Below, in pieces: positions 26,882-36,017 of a DNA stretch of 64,000 nucleotides; the stretch's first letter is position 1; each line of letters begins with the position of its first letter. The notes beneath the pieces were generated by a model. The model had not been told where the DNA came from. It saw nothing but the letters and a program-made list of their open reading frames with translations, and did not search any database. The DNA is from Vibrio sp. SS-MA-C1-2 (GTDB taxonomy: Bacteria > Pseudomonadota > Gammaproteobacteria > Enterobacterales > Vibrionaceae). The position numbers were made by a program, and so were the translations under genes. The stretch spans positions 620,001 to 684,000 of the forward strand of contig NZ_CP090980.1 in the NCBI RefSeq assembly GCF_021513135.1, written 5' to 3'.

Positions 26882-27340
26882 TTAACCCTGTTTGTCGCTG
26901 TTAACTTTATAGTTTTCAAGTGCTTTTTTTATCTTACTCTCAACGCTTATGTGTGGGAATAAGGTGTAGCTTGGCGCTAAAATCTTAGATAGTGCTTCAA
27001 CCCTAACGGCAAAAATATTACTAATGGGGTAAGGCTCTTCGACGATCATTTCAAGCGCGGTTAAGTAAGTTTGCCATTGGGCATCATTGGGGTAGACCAC
27101 TTCAGCTGTACCTTTGACTTTAAATCCGCGTTGCTCAAATACTTCGATAAAGGAGACGCAAACTTTGGGGTTTTGTAAGATATTTTTTTCACTTTCGGGG
27201 GATGAGATATTAGCGATAACCATCAGTTCTTCATCAATAAATGCAAACAACTCTTTTGGTGAAACATTGGGGGTTAAGTCGGAACCGGCGGTTGCTAACC
27301 AGCAGAGTACACTTTTTTCAGCATATTTTTGAACATCCAT
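26882..27340 (-). CDS. Pyridoxamine 5'-phosphate oxidase-like FMN-binding protein
   Basis: 152 residues. The split-barrel PNPOx-like fold is suggested by WLATAGSDLTPNVSPKELFA, MVIANISSPESEKNILQNPK and VSFIEVFEQRGFKVKGTAEV. Members bind flavin (FMN or F420) and act as oxidoreductases on varied substrates; this short form is common in gamma-proteobacteria without a defined substrate. Standalone gene with a GGGGCT-like ribosome-binding site. Confidence 0.8.
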   Translation of the reverse strand: MDVQKYAEKSVLCWLATAGSDLTPNVSPKELFAFIDEELMVIANISSPESEKNILQNPKVCVSFIEVFEQRGFKVKGTAEVVYPNDAQWQTYLTALEMIVEEPYPISNIFAVRVEALSKILAPSYTLFPHISVESKIKKALENYKVNSDKQG

Positions 27341-27373
27341 AGGGGCTCCAGAAAAATTAATTTTAGTACAAGT

Positions 27374-27682
27374 TTAGCATTCTGATTTTTGGGTTATTTC
27401 ATATTGGGATATTGGTGGGGAAGATGCGTGATCATCATTTTGCAAGTAATAGATATGGCACTTACCAACTCTTGTATAGCCAATTATGGTGAATTGCGTT
27501 TTATCAAATGAAGCACGAAGAGCTTGATGTTCATTTATATAAATTGTTCGATCACACTGATCTGGGCCACAAGAGAACCATTGACCAGATTGATTAACCC
27601 AAGTAGAAATATGAGAATCAGAGTTGAAAGCGGATACTGAGTAAGACAACAAAAGTGTTAAGAAAAAAGCAAAAAATTTCAT
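27374..27682 (-). CDS. Small secreted cysteine-containing protein
   Basis: 102 residues. Residues 1-18 form a signal peptide (FFAFFLTLLLSYSVSA, cleavage after SAF or VSA). The mature part has four cysteines (SCGPDQCDRT, GKCHIYY, terminal SEC), suggesting two disulfides in the periplasm or outside the cell. No family recognised. Confidence 0.6.
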   Translation of the reverse strand: MKFFAFFLTLLLSYSVSAFNSDSHISTWVNQSGQWFSCGPDQCDRTIYINEHQALRASFDKTQFTIIGYTRVGKCHIYYLQNDDHASSPPISQYEITQKSEC

Positions 27683-27825
27683 AGCAAGCGCCGCCTTAAA
27701 AGATAAGCTCCATGATAATAGCTTAGCGTATGAAATGGTATTGAGTTTTAATATTCGAGTTTTAGTTTCATTTTAAAGCTAAAAATAGCGTTAAAGCTGA
27801 ATGTAATGAGAAAGATGAAACTCAA

Positions 27826-28347
27826 TTATTGGCTATTTATCGAAGTGAATGACATTGAAATGACGCCCATGTAGCAACTCCGAGCACATTGTCCACAACC
27901 GTAGCACTTTTCTGTTGTAATGGTTGGTAATTCATCTTCTTCAATTGAGATTGCATTAGCAGGACAGCTATTTTGACATTGCTGACACTCTATTTGCAGG
28001 TAATTATGACAATCTTGAGAGATCACCGGACGCAAATTGATATTCAATGGAATAGATTGATGTAGCGCTTGGGTTGAGCAAGATGTTAAACACAAACCGC
28101 AGAGCGAGCACTCGTTATAATCTAAATTAATTTGAGCTAATCCTTTCTCTATTTCAATGATGCTATTTGGACAGACGCTTTTACACGCCCCACAACCATT
28201 GCATAAGCGCTCAAATAACAGCTCATCGACAGCATAAGGCGGCCGAGGAGCATTTCTTATCGAATGAGCTTTTTCAGCAGCCTCTATTGCTGGCTTTTTA
28301 AGCCGTGTAAGAAATCCCCTACGATGTTTATCGATAGTGTCTGTCAT
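27826..28347 (-). CDS. NapF-like 4Fe-4S ferredoxin linked to the dms cluster
   Basis: 173 residues with three or four cluster-binding motifs: CNGCGACKSVCPNSII, CSLCGLCLTSCSTQAL, CQQCQNSCPANAIS and CYGCGQCARSCYMGVIS. The N-terminus HRRGFLTRLKK resembles NapF. It lies 7 bp from the end of the TorD-like chaperone gene on the same strand, so these two form an operon divergent from dmsABC. It may supply electrons or help mature the DMSO reductase; a second NapF is in the nap operon. Confidence 0.85.
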   Translation of the reverse strand: MTDTIDKHRRGFLTRLKKPAIEAAEKAHSIRNAPRPPYAVDELLFERLCNGCGACKSVCPNSIIEIEKGLAQINLDYNECSLCGLCLTSCSTQALHQSIPLNINLRPVISQDCHNYLQIECQQCQNSCPANAISIEEDELPTITTEKCYGCGQCARSCYMGVISMSFTSINSQ

Positions 28348-28354
28348 TTAAATA

Positions 28355-28924
28355 CTACTCATCAAAGTAAATTCGCTTATGGGCAACTTGTAAATTTTGA
28401 TCTTTCATTAACGTGTTTAACCATTGCTTTGTTTCTATTGCAAGTTTGTGATAGAAATCATGTTCTGTTTGGTGGGAAAGTTGATCAAGATAGGTTGGTG
28501 CCCAAGGGAGGAGGTGTTGTTCCATTAAGGCTTGTGCAGCTCCGGTTTTCTGTTGTTCAAGCAGATAAGCATAGGCTAATAGCATCAAGCCAAATTGATC
28601 TTCAGGTTCACGTAAATTGGTATCTAAAATCATCTCGTTGCTTTGTAAAAAGTGACGATAAGAGAGAGTCGATTCCCCAAATAATACCTTTTCACGGTCG
28701 AGATACACAGATCCCCAAGGTGGCGCTACCATTTCTCCCATTCCTTCAAATAATTCTGAAAAAATAGTTGTCAACTCCTCTTCACTTAGAGGTATAAGTG
28801 ATTGGGAGATAGTTTTACTGACAACGCCTTCTGACGCTAATGCAGATAGGATCTCAAGTAGCTCTGATTTTGAACACTTCTGGTAAAAAAGAGCACCTAG
28901 TAATTTTGCTGTATCAATAATCAT
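28355..28924 (-). CDS. TorD/DmsD family chaperone
   Basis: 189 residues, all-helical. The family pattern is recognisable: LLGALFYQKC at the N-terminus, PPWGSVYLDREKVLFGEST in the middle (matching the PWGSVY...D.E motif) and EPEDQFGLMLLAYAYLLEQ (the EPxDH-like hinge, here EPEDQ). Such proteins bind the Tat signal of molybdoenzymes and aid cofactor insertion. It is divergent from dmsA, its likely client. Confidence 0.87.
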   Translation of the reverse strand: MIIDTAKLLGALFYQKCSKSELLEILSALASEGVVSKTISQSLIPLSEEELTTIFSELFEGMGEMVAPPWGSVYLDREKVLFGESTLSYRHFLQSNEMILDTNLREPEDQFGLMLLAYAYLLEQQKTGAAQALMEQHLLPWAPTYLDQLSHQTEHDFYHKLAIETKQWLNTLMKDQNLQVAHKRIYFDE

Positions 28925-29051
28925 TCTTATTCTTATCTATATAAAGTTAAATAGATTTTATCAGCATTAAATAGTGAAAACAGCATTACTTTTTCGAAAG
29001 TATGTGTGAATGCACATACTGGATAATTGTATAACAATTTGTATCATTACT

Positions 29052-29091
29052 TTGATGTTAATCAATAACCGTTTTGTGAATAGTCGATACT
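29052..29091 (+). promoter_or_regulatory. FNR-type promoter for dmsABC
   Basis: TTGATGTTAATCAA at 29052-29065 is a perfect FNR box (TTGAT-N4-ATCAA). A -10-like GATACT sits at 29086-29091, placing the FNR centre near -40 as in class II activated promoters. This fits anaerobic induction of the DMSO reductase; the divergent chaperone operon may share the site. Confidence 0.85.
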
Positions 29092-29142
29092 TTGATTGTT
29101 AACTATAAAGTAGTATTTTAATATTGTTAACAGGCAACTTTT

Positions 29143-31587
29143 ATGACGACAAACAAAACAGGATCTGGAGTAATGAATGTTACTCGTCGAGGGTTTATTA
29201 AAGCCTCATCTGCTGTTGGGGGTGCTGCTGCAATTGCGAGCAGTATCACCCTTCCTTTCAAATCATCAAATGCGATTGCAGAAGAACTAAAACCAAGTGA
29301 TGAAAAAGTCGTTTGGAGTGCATGTACAGTCAATTGTGGTTCTCGTTGCCCACTCCGTATGCATGTTCAAGATGGCGAAATTAAGTATGTAGAAACCGAT
29401 AATACAGGCAGTGATGTTTACGGTGAAGAGACTCAAGTTCGTGCTTGTCTCCGTGGCCGCTCGATGCGTCGTCGTGTCTATAACCCTGACCGTTTAAAGT
29501 ATCCAATGAAGCGTATTGGTAAACGTGGAGAGGGTAAATTTAAGCGTATCTCTTGGGAAGAGGCGTACGATGAAGTTGCTGGCTCAATGCAGCGCTTAAT
29601 TAAAGAGTACGGAAATGATTCCATTTACCTCAATTACGGCACCGGCACTTTAGGTGGAACGGTAACTAAATCATGGCCACCTAAGTCAACATTAATTGCT
29701 CGTTTAATGAACCTTTGTGGTGGTTACCTAAACCATTATGGTGATTACTCTACGGCACAAATTGCCAAAGGCTTAAGTTATACCTATGGGGGCTGGGCTA
29801 ACAACAACTCATTTTCTGATCTTAAAAATACTAAGCTTAATATTCAATTTGGTAATAATCCTGCGGAAACACGTATGTCAGGTGGTGGCCTTATTCATCA
29901 CTATATTGAGAGTAAAAATATCTCAAATGCGAAAACGATTATTATCGATCCTCGTTATACTGATACTGCTGGTGGCCGAGAAGATCAGTGGATCCCAATT
30001 CGTCCATCAACGGATGCAGCATTAGTTGCTGGTCTTGCTTATGTCATGATTACTGAAGATTTAGTTGATCAGCCTTTTCTTGATAAGTATTGCGTGGGCT
30101 ATGATGAAAAAACATTACCAGCAACCGCGCCAAAAAATAGTGATTATAAGTCTTACATTTTAGGTCAAGGTGATGATGGTATCGTTAAAACACCTGAGTG
30201 GGCATCTAAAATAACTGGAATTCCTGTTGATACCATTATTAAACTTGCGCGTGAAATGGGAACGAATAAACCTTGTGCTATCCATCAAGGTTGGGGATTA
30301 CAGCGTACTGCGAATGGTGAGCTTGCTTGTCGCGCTATCGCAATGCTTTCGTTGTTAACCGGTTCTGTGGGTGTAGCAGGTGGTTCAACAGGGGCTCGTG
30401 AAAGTGATATTAATATTCCTTTCGTGCGCTTCCCAACAGTACCAAACCCAATTAAAACCTCGATTTCGATGTTCTTATGGACAGATGCTATTTACCGTCA
30501 TCAAGAGATGACTAATTTGACCGATGGTGTTCGTGGTGCTGAGCGACTGAAAAATCCGATCAAGATGATTTGGAATTATGCAGGTAACTGTCTTGTTAAC
30601 CAGCATGCGGATATCAACCGAACTCATGAAATCCTTCAAGATGAGAAGGCGTGTGAGATGATTGTTGTGATTGATAATCACATGACTTCATCTGCTAAGT
30701 ATGCCGATATTATCCTTCCTGATTTAACTACCTCTGAGCAGGATGATTGGGCGATGGATGGTAAAGCGGCTAATGCTCCTTATTTTATCTATGCACAAAA
30801 AGCGATCGAGCCTCAATTTGAAGCGAAAGGCATCTATGAGATGTGTAGTGAAATCGCTAAACGCATGGGAGTAGAAAAAGCGTTTACTGAAGGACGTACC
30901 CAGCAGCAATGGATTGAACACCTGTATGCTGAGACACGTAAAAAAGACCCTTCATTACCGACGTTTGAAGCGATGAAAGAGATAGGTATCTATAAGCGTC
31001 AATATGACCATGATTATATTGCTTATGAAGATTTCCGTAATAACCCTGATGCAAATCCATTAAATACGCCAAGTGGCAAAATTGAGATCTATTCTGAGCA
31101 GTTGGCTGAAATTGCAAAAACATGGAAGTTAAAAGAAGATGAAATTATCCATCCTCTACCAATTTACTTTGATTCATTTGAAGGACATAACGATCCATTA
31201 GCAAAGAAATTCCCACTACAGTTAACAGGTTTCCACTATAAAGCACGCTGCCACTCAACGTACGGTAATGTGGCATTGTTAAAAGCGGCTGCTCGTCAAG
31301 AAGTTTGGATTAATCCCATTGATGCGAATGAACGTGGGATTAAAAATGGCGATATGGTCAGTATTTTCAATGATCGTGGTGAAGTGCATATCTCAGCTAA
31401 AGTGACGCCTCGTATTCTGCCAAGAGTGGTTGCATTAGGAGAGGGCGCTTGGTATTCACCAGATGGTCAAAAGATCGATCATGCCGGTTCTATCAATGTA
31501 TTAACCACGCAACGACCAAGTCCACTTGCTAAGGGTAACCCTCAGCATACAAATCTCGTAGATATTCAAGTAGTTAAGAAAGCATAA
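29143..31587 (+). CDS. dmsA: DMSO reductase-type molybdoenzyme, catalytic subunit DmsA
   Basis: 814 residues. A Tat signal is at residues 11-46 (TRRGFIKASSAVGG). The N-terminal 4Fe-4S region is CTVNCGSRCPLRMHVQDG with a later Cys in RACLRGRSMRRR. The bis-MGD cofactor domains follow, with HYGDYSTAQI marking the active-site region and the C-terminal dinucleotide-binding domain from about 690. It reduces DMSO, or another N/S-oxide, at the outer face of the inner membrane. Preceded by an FNR box and followed at 11 bp by dmsB. Confidence 0.95.
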   Translation: MTTNKTGSGVMNVTRRGFIKASSAVGGAAAIASSITLPFKSSNAIAEELKPSDEKVVWSACTVNCGSRCPLRMHVQDGEIKYVETDNTGSDVYGEETQVRACLRGRSMRRRVYNPDRLKYPMKRIGKRGEGKFKRISWEEAYDEVAGSMQRLIKEYGNDSIYLNYGTGTLGGTVTKSWPPKSTLIARLMNLCGGYLNHYGDYSTAQIAKGLSYTYGGWANNNSFSDLKNTKLNIQFGNNPAETRMSGGGLIHHYIESKNISNAKTIIIDPRYTDTAGGREDQWIPIRPSTDAALVAGLAYVMITEDLVDQPFLDKYCVGYDEKTLPATAPKNSDYKSYILGQGDDGIVKTPEWASKITGIPVDTIIKLAREMGTNKPCAIHQGWGLQRTANGELACRAIAMLSLLTGSVGVAGGSTGARESDINIPFVRFPTVPNPIKTSISMFLWTDAIYRHQEMTNLTDGVRGAERLKNPIKMIWNYAGNCLVNQHADINRTHEILQDEKACEMIVVIDNHMTSSAKYADIILPDLTTSEQDDWAMDGKAANAPYFIYAQKAIEPQFEAKGIYEMCSEIAKRMGVEKAFTEGRTQQQWIEHLYAETRKKDPSLPTFEAMKEIGIYKRQYDHDYIAYEDFRNNPDANPLNTPSGKIEIYSEQLAEIAKTWKLKEDEIIHPLPIYFDSFEGHNDPLAKKFPLQLTGFHYKARCHSTYGNVALLKAAARQEVWINPIDANERGIKNGDMVSIFNDRGEVHISAKVTPRILPRVVALGEGAWYSPDGQKIDHAGSINVLTTQRPSPLAKGNPQHTNLVDIQVVKKA

Positions 31588-31598
31588 GGTAGGTTGGA

Positions 31599-32219
31599 AT
31601 GAAACAATATGGCTTTTACATCGATTCAAGTAAATGCACAGGTTGTAAAACTTGCCAGCTTGCTTGTAAAGATTACCGTGATTTAGATGTTAAACGTAAT
31701 TATCGTCGTATTTATGAATATGCGGGTGGCGGTTTTATTCAAGATGGTGATACGTGGATTCAAAAAGATGTTTTCTCTTATTATTTATCAATAGCTTGTA
31801 ATCATTGCTCGAATCCAGCTTGTGTCAAAGTTTGTCCATCGGGTGCGATGCATAAGCGTGATGAAGATGGTTTGGTCGTGGTTGATGAAGAGGTGTGTAT
31901 TGGCTGTCAGCATTGTAGTAATGCTTGTCCGTATGGCGCACCTCAATATAACAAACAGAAAGGTCACATGACCAAGTGTGATGGTTGTTATCAACGCGTC
32001 GCAGAGGGTAAACAACCGATGTGTGTTGAATCATGCCCATTACGTGCACTTGAGTTTGGTGAAATTCAAGATTTACGCGAGATGTATGGAACAACCGCGG
32101 ATGTTGCACCATTGCCTTCATCAAGTTTAACGCTACCAAATATTGTGATTAAACTGAATAAAAATTCTAAGCCAACGGGTGATACCAGCGGTTATTTAGC
32201 GAATCCTAAGGAGGTCTAA
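31599..32219 (+). CDS. dmsB: DMSO reductase iron-sulfur subunit DmsB
   Basis: 206 residues with four 4Fe-4S motifs: CTGCKTCQLACKDY, CNHCSNPACVKVCPSGAM, CIGCQHCSNACPYGAP and CDGCYQRVAEGKQPMC with VESCP. It carries electrons from DmsC to DmsA. Typical length for DmsB. Tight spacing to dmsA (11 bp) and dmsC (1 bp) shows one operon. Confidence 0.95.
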   Translation: MKQYGFYIDSSKCTGCKTCQLACKDYRDLDVKRNYRRIYEYAGGGFIQDGDTWIQKDVFSYYLSIACNHCSNPACVKVCPSGAMHKRDEDGLVVVDEEVCIGCQHCSNACPYGAPQYNKQKGHMTKCDGCYQRVAEGKQPMCVESCPLRALEFGEIQDLREMYGTTADVAPLPSSSLTLPNIVIKLNKNSKPTGDTSGYLANPKEV

Positions 32220-32220
32220 G

Positions 32221-33065
32221 ATGATATTTCACGAATGGTCATTAATCTTCTTTACTGTTCTAACTCAAACCGCGGTTGGTGCTTACCTGTTCATTAGCTC
32301 TCGTGCTTTGGTGTTAGGTCACAACGAAGAGAAAATTCAGAACTTTAAGAATCCAATGTTTTTACTTTGGGTGATAATGGGACTGGGTTTTATTTTTTCA
32401 ACCACGCATTTAGGATCGCCTTTAAGAGCCTTTAATGCACTGAATAAATCCGGTTCAGCTTGGTTATCGAATGAAGTGCTGTTTGGTGCTCTCTTCTTTG
32501 TTGTGGGTGGCTTGCAATGGTTGCTTTCGGTGGTTAAAAAGGGTGGCGTTGCGATTCAAAAACTCTTAATGGTGATTGCCATGATCTTGGGGGGATTTTT
32601 ATCTACTCAATGGTTAATGTATACCTGATTGATACCGTCCCGACTTGGAATAATATCTATACACCAATTAGCTTTGTGTTAACGGTTATTATCGCGGGTC
32701 TGTTGCTTGCACAATGGATAATTGTTTCTGCCAATGATAGTCGTTTTTCCCTTGATCGTAATATTGCTATTTTAGCAGTGATAGCTGTTGCGCTGAGCGT
32801 CATCACCATCGTTGCAAAAGCAAACTTGATTGGTGATATTCACTCATCGATTGTTAGAGCATCGGAATTGGTTGATGGCTTAGGTTGTTATCTTTCTATT
32901 CAAGTTGGGTTATTAATGCTCGGTCTGTTGATTTGGTTGTTACCAATGATCAATAAATCAAAAGTAAATCCAATTAATTTAGGTGTGGCTTTAGTACTTA
33001 TTCTTGGTTCAGAGTTGATTGGACGAGGATTGTTTTATAGCTTACATATGACGACAGGGCTTTAA
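32221..33065 (+). pseudogene. dmsC: DMSO reductase membrane anchor DmsC, frameshifted
   Basis: Two frames together give a full DmsC (about 280 residues, eight TM helices). Frame one: MIFHEWSLIFFTVLTQTAVG to the stretch AMILGG; frame two: MVNVYLIDTVPTWNNIYTPI to ELIGRGLFYSLHMTTGL. The junction is a G6 run at 32589-32594; seven G would give ILGGIFIYSMVNVYL, which aligns with E. coli DmsC. DmsC anchors DmsAB and oxidises menaquinol. A true frameshift would cut DMSO respiration; error in the G-run is the simpler explanation. Confidence 0.88.
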
Positions 33066-33092
33066 TGTCACTTTAATTGTTTAATCTTTATT

Positions 33093-33147
33093 TAAACCAC
33101 TTTATTTTTTGCCAGTATATATGGACTTAAAGTAAGGTGGTTTTTTA
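33093..33147 (+). terminator. Terminator after dmsC
   Basis: AAACCACTTTAT pairs imperfectly with AAAGTAAGGTGGTTT (about 33129-33143), followed by a T6 run. Confidence 0.7.
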
Positions 33148-33208
33148 TATTTATACTCTTCATACTAGCCGTGATGAATAACTTCAATTATTTTAAGTAT
33201 ATATCCAG

Positions 33209-33394
33209 TTACTTGAGCTGAGACAAGTACGGAGAGAGATCCTGAAATACATTGACCAGATAAAAAATAATCCCGCCATAAAAGAAGCCATAACCCCAAT
33301 ATTTTAATTTAGGTTTACTTTTGTTCGTGCTGTTTTCTTTGATAAATAGAAAACCGACGAAAATCATAATTAGCCAAATTGCGGTGAAGTTCAC
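33209..33394 (-). CDS. Small two-helix membrane protein
   Basis: 61 residues starting at GTG with AAGAGA upstream. Two hydrophobic helices (AIWLIMIFVGFLFI and YGFFYGGIIFYLVNVF) flank a positively charged loop (KSKPKLKYWG). No family recognised; short length keeps confidence moderate. Confidence 0.5.
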   Translation of the reverse strand: MNFTAIWLIMIFVGFLFIKENSTNKSKPKLKYWGYGFFYGGIIFYLVNVFQDLSPYLSQLK

Positions 33395-33971
33395 ATTAAT
33401 CTCTTTTAGTTAATAACCTTAATTGAGCGATATTATACAAGGTTCGAGAAGATGATTCCACACCTATGGAATTATTCACTCATCAGAACAGTTCATTCGT
33501 ATTTTGCTTCATTTTAGATCTCATCATACTCATTATGAGTTGATAGTCATATATATCTAGGCTCGTAGACCTTCGCTTATTTTTTGTCTACAATTAATGC
33601 CCATTATTTTAGGGAATATCTTAAAAATGAAATTCGGGAATTTAATGTTCTGGCTATAATATATAACTTAATCAATTTAACTACTTAATATGATTGAGTT
33701 AACTTAAGTATAATAAATTAAAACTTACTATATCAGTGTTCTATTTAAATATATTTTCCATGTTAAAATATAAGTCACAGTATATTCATCTCAATGTGCA
33801 ATTTGAGTCATGGATTAAACTCTATAAGAATGAGGGTTTTATTTAACTAAAATAACAGATTGATAGCACAGTAAAGAAAGGTTAGATTTTTATTGCAATA
33901 CAACAGTAACGAATATTGAGGTTGGTTGTTATCGGCTTCTGATTTACTTATTGATTCTTTTCTTAATGATA
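33395..33971. other. Long AT-rich intergenic region
   Basis: Start of a gap of about 970 bp. It is very AT-rich and I see no gene in it. Confidence 0.4.
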
Positions 33972-34098
33972 TATACCTAAAATAATTGGCGTTGCTAGTA
34001 GGCGGCAAGTGAGTTAGGCCGCATGAGTATAGGTGTACTATATAATTGGGGCGAGCAAGTCCAGCTAACAACCTAGCGACTTCAAGTGAAACTCTCTA
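33972..34098. repeat. Nearly complete ERIC-type repeat
   Basis: Begins TATACCTAAAATAATTGGCG, holds GTTGCTAGTAGGCGGCAAGT, GGCCGCATGAGTATAGGTGT and CTAACAACCTAGCGACTTCA; the terminal GGGTATA has decayed. Confidence 0.88.
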
Positions 34099-34365
34099 AT
34101 GAATATTAATTATCGTTAGGGGTTATTCACTTCTTCTCTATTTTTGGTTCTGATTATTTTATTAATTAGTATTATTTATTTAATTATATTTATTTTGGTT
34201 TTTATAGATTTAATATAAATTAAATGGATCTTTTTCGATAAGTTATCTATTATTCCACTTGCTTTTTTAATCTTTATATTATTAATAATATCTAGTAATA
34301 AACGATAATAAATTAAAATAATTTCATTTAAGTAAATTCATAATAATAAATATTAGGAGTTCATT
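34099..34365. other. AT-rich leader before the lipoprotein gene
   Basis: About 270 bp, extremely AT-rich, with several A/T runs such as AATAATATCTAGTAATAAACG. TAGGAG at about 34354-34359 is the ribosome-binding site for the ATG at 34366. Such sequence is a likely target of H-NS-like silencing, but that is inference. Confidence 0.4.
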
Positions 34366-35868
34366 ATGCATTATAAGCTAGTGACAGCATTTGGCTTAAT
34401 GCTCACTCTTGTTGGTTGTTCTAATAATCAAGTTGAGTCAACAGAACACGTTGTAGTAGAGAATAAACCGATAGTGGTTGAACAAGTAAAACCAGTGACT
34501 CTTCCTGCGATTATTGAACAGGATCAAGTTAAACAGTATGGTAACGATTCTCTATTACCACCAATGGCGAAACCAGGTGAGTGTTATGCGCGAGTCTGGG
34601 TTGAACCAACATATAAAACGATTACAGATAATTATGTAGCAAAAGAGGCCTATGAAAAAGTAACAGTACAACCTGCTCGATACGAAATGGTTAATGAGCG
34701 CGTTGTAGTGAGTGAAGCGGGTACAAAGAAGGTTGCAATTCCAGCTAAATATGAAACCCGTACCGAACGTGTATTAGTCAGTGAAGGTGAGCGTTCTTGG
34801 CGTACCGATCGTAATTGGAGTTCACCAAAAGCGAACCAAGCTGTTTTAGATGCGGCACGAAGAGGCGGTATTGATCTCGATAATGCACCTGTCAATTCTT
34901 GTTATCATGAGCACTTTACACCAGACCGCGTTGAAAGATATGACGAGCAAGTTTTGGTTAGTGAAGCAACAAGCCGAGTTTCGGTGAGTGAACCTGTATA
35001 TCGTTGGGTTGAAGAGCAAGTGTTAGTACAAGAAGCGTCAAGCCGTATTGTGACTGTCCCAGCTGTTTATAGAACAGAAACAGAACGTGTTATGGATAAA
35101 CCTGCACATACCGTTTGGAAAAAAGGAACAGGGCCAATACAGAAGATTGATGAAGCGACAGGTGAAATCATGTGTCTTGTCGAAGTTCCTGCCACTTATA
35201 AGACGATTTCTCGTCGCGTAATTAGTACACCTGCAACGACGCGTGAAGAGATTATTCCCGCTAAATATAAAACGGTTAAAGTTCGCAAGCTAGTGTCGGA
35301 AGGTCAAACTACCCGTGTTGATATTCCCGCTAAATATAAGGCCGTGACCAGAACACGTCATGTTGATAATGATGAGCGCATTTGGCATAACGTGAATAGT
35401 CAGCAGTTGACTAAAACAACACGTACAGGCAATAAGATCTGTCTACTTGAGAAGAAAGATCGTTATCAAAATGTCACTAAGAAAGTGGTTGTTAACGAAG
35501 CAACGTACCGTACCGTTGATATCCCAGCTAAGTATAAAACGGTTCAAGTTAAAAAGTTAGTGGTGCCAGCTAAGGAAGCACGAACAACTATTCCTGCCGT
35601 TGAAAAGACGGTAACTCGTCGTGAACTGGTGAGAGATGGTCGAATGGAATGGCGTAGTATTTTATGTGAGACTAATATGACCCGAGATCGTATCCGTGAT
35701 ATCCAACTGGCGCTTAAGGCTCGTGGATTTGATCCGATTGAAATTGATGGCGTCATTGGGAAGCATACAATGAGGGCAGTTAATGCGTTCCAACGTAAGA
35801 ATAACTTACCTGTTGACCGTTATTTGAATATTGAAACAGTTAGAGCTTTAGGTGTTTCACCTCGATAA
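34366..35868 (+). CDS. Repeat-built lipoprotein with C-terminal peptidoglycan-binding domain
   Basis: 500 residues. A lipoprotein signal ends in the lipobox LVGC with Cys18. Residues about 65-430 are a chain of roughly ten 20-25-residue repeats of the form P-A-x-Y-x-T-V-x-x-R-x-L-V-x-E-A, for example IPAKYKTVKVRKLVSEGQ and IPAKYETRTERVLVSEGE. These group into four larger modules, each ending with a W then C (SWRTD...NSCY, TVWKK...IMCL, RIWHN...KICL, MEWRSILC). Residues 435-495 form a PG_binding_1 domain (IRDIQLALKARGFDPIEIDG). It probably links the outer membrane to peptidoglycan. I do not know a named homologue. Confidence 0.82.
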   Translation: MHYKLVTAFGLMLTLVGCSNNQVESTEHVVVENKPIVVEQVKPVTLPAIIEQDQVKQYGNDSLLPPMAKPGECYARVWVEPTYKTITDNYVAKEAYEKVTVQPARYEMVNERVVVSEAGTKKVAIPAKYETRTERVLVSEGERSWRTDRNWSSPKANQAVLDAARRGGIDLDNAPVNSCYHEHFTPDRVERYDEQVLVSEATSRVSVSEPVYRWVEEQVLVQEASSRIVTVPAVYRTETERVMDKPAHTVWKKGTGPIQKIDEATGEIMCLVEVPATYKTISRRVISTPATTREEIIPAKYKTVKVRKLVSEGQTTRVDIPAKYKAVTRTRHVDNDERIWHNVNSQQLTKTTRTGNKICLLEKKDRYQNVTKKVVVNEATYRTVDIPAKYKTVQVKKLVVPAKEARTTIPAVEKTVTRRELVRDGRMEWRSILCETNMTRDRIRDIQLALKARGFDPIEIDGVIGKHTMRAVNAFQRKNNLPVDRYLNIETVRALGVSPR

Positions 35869-35939
35869 GCGTGAATTCAGTTTTTTGAGTTATTTTAAAT
35901 AGCACATTAGATTGTGAAACGCTTTCTAATTAAAAGTAT

Positions 35940-35989
35940 AAAACCCTCAATTTTGATGAATATATTTTCATTTAGATTGAGGGTTTTTT
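35940..35989. terminator. Terminator between the lipoprotein and MarC genes
   Basis: AAAACCCTCAAT (about 35940-35951) pairs with ATTGAGGGTTTT (35976-35987), with A- and T-tracts, so it can serve both convergent genes. Confidence 0.88.
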
Positions 35990-36017
35990 CGTTCATGGAA
36001 TGATTGTCTCGTTTGTT

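Noticed and set aside
33847-34071. Minus-strand open frame starting within the ERIC copy at 33972
   Set aside because: Its N-terminal part is translated ERIC sequence; no ribosome-binding site and no recognisable protein.
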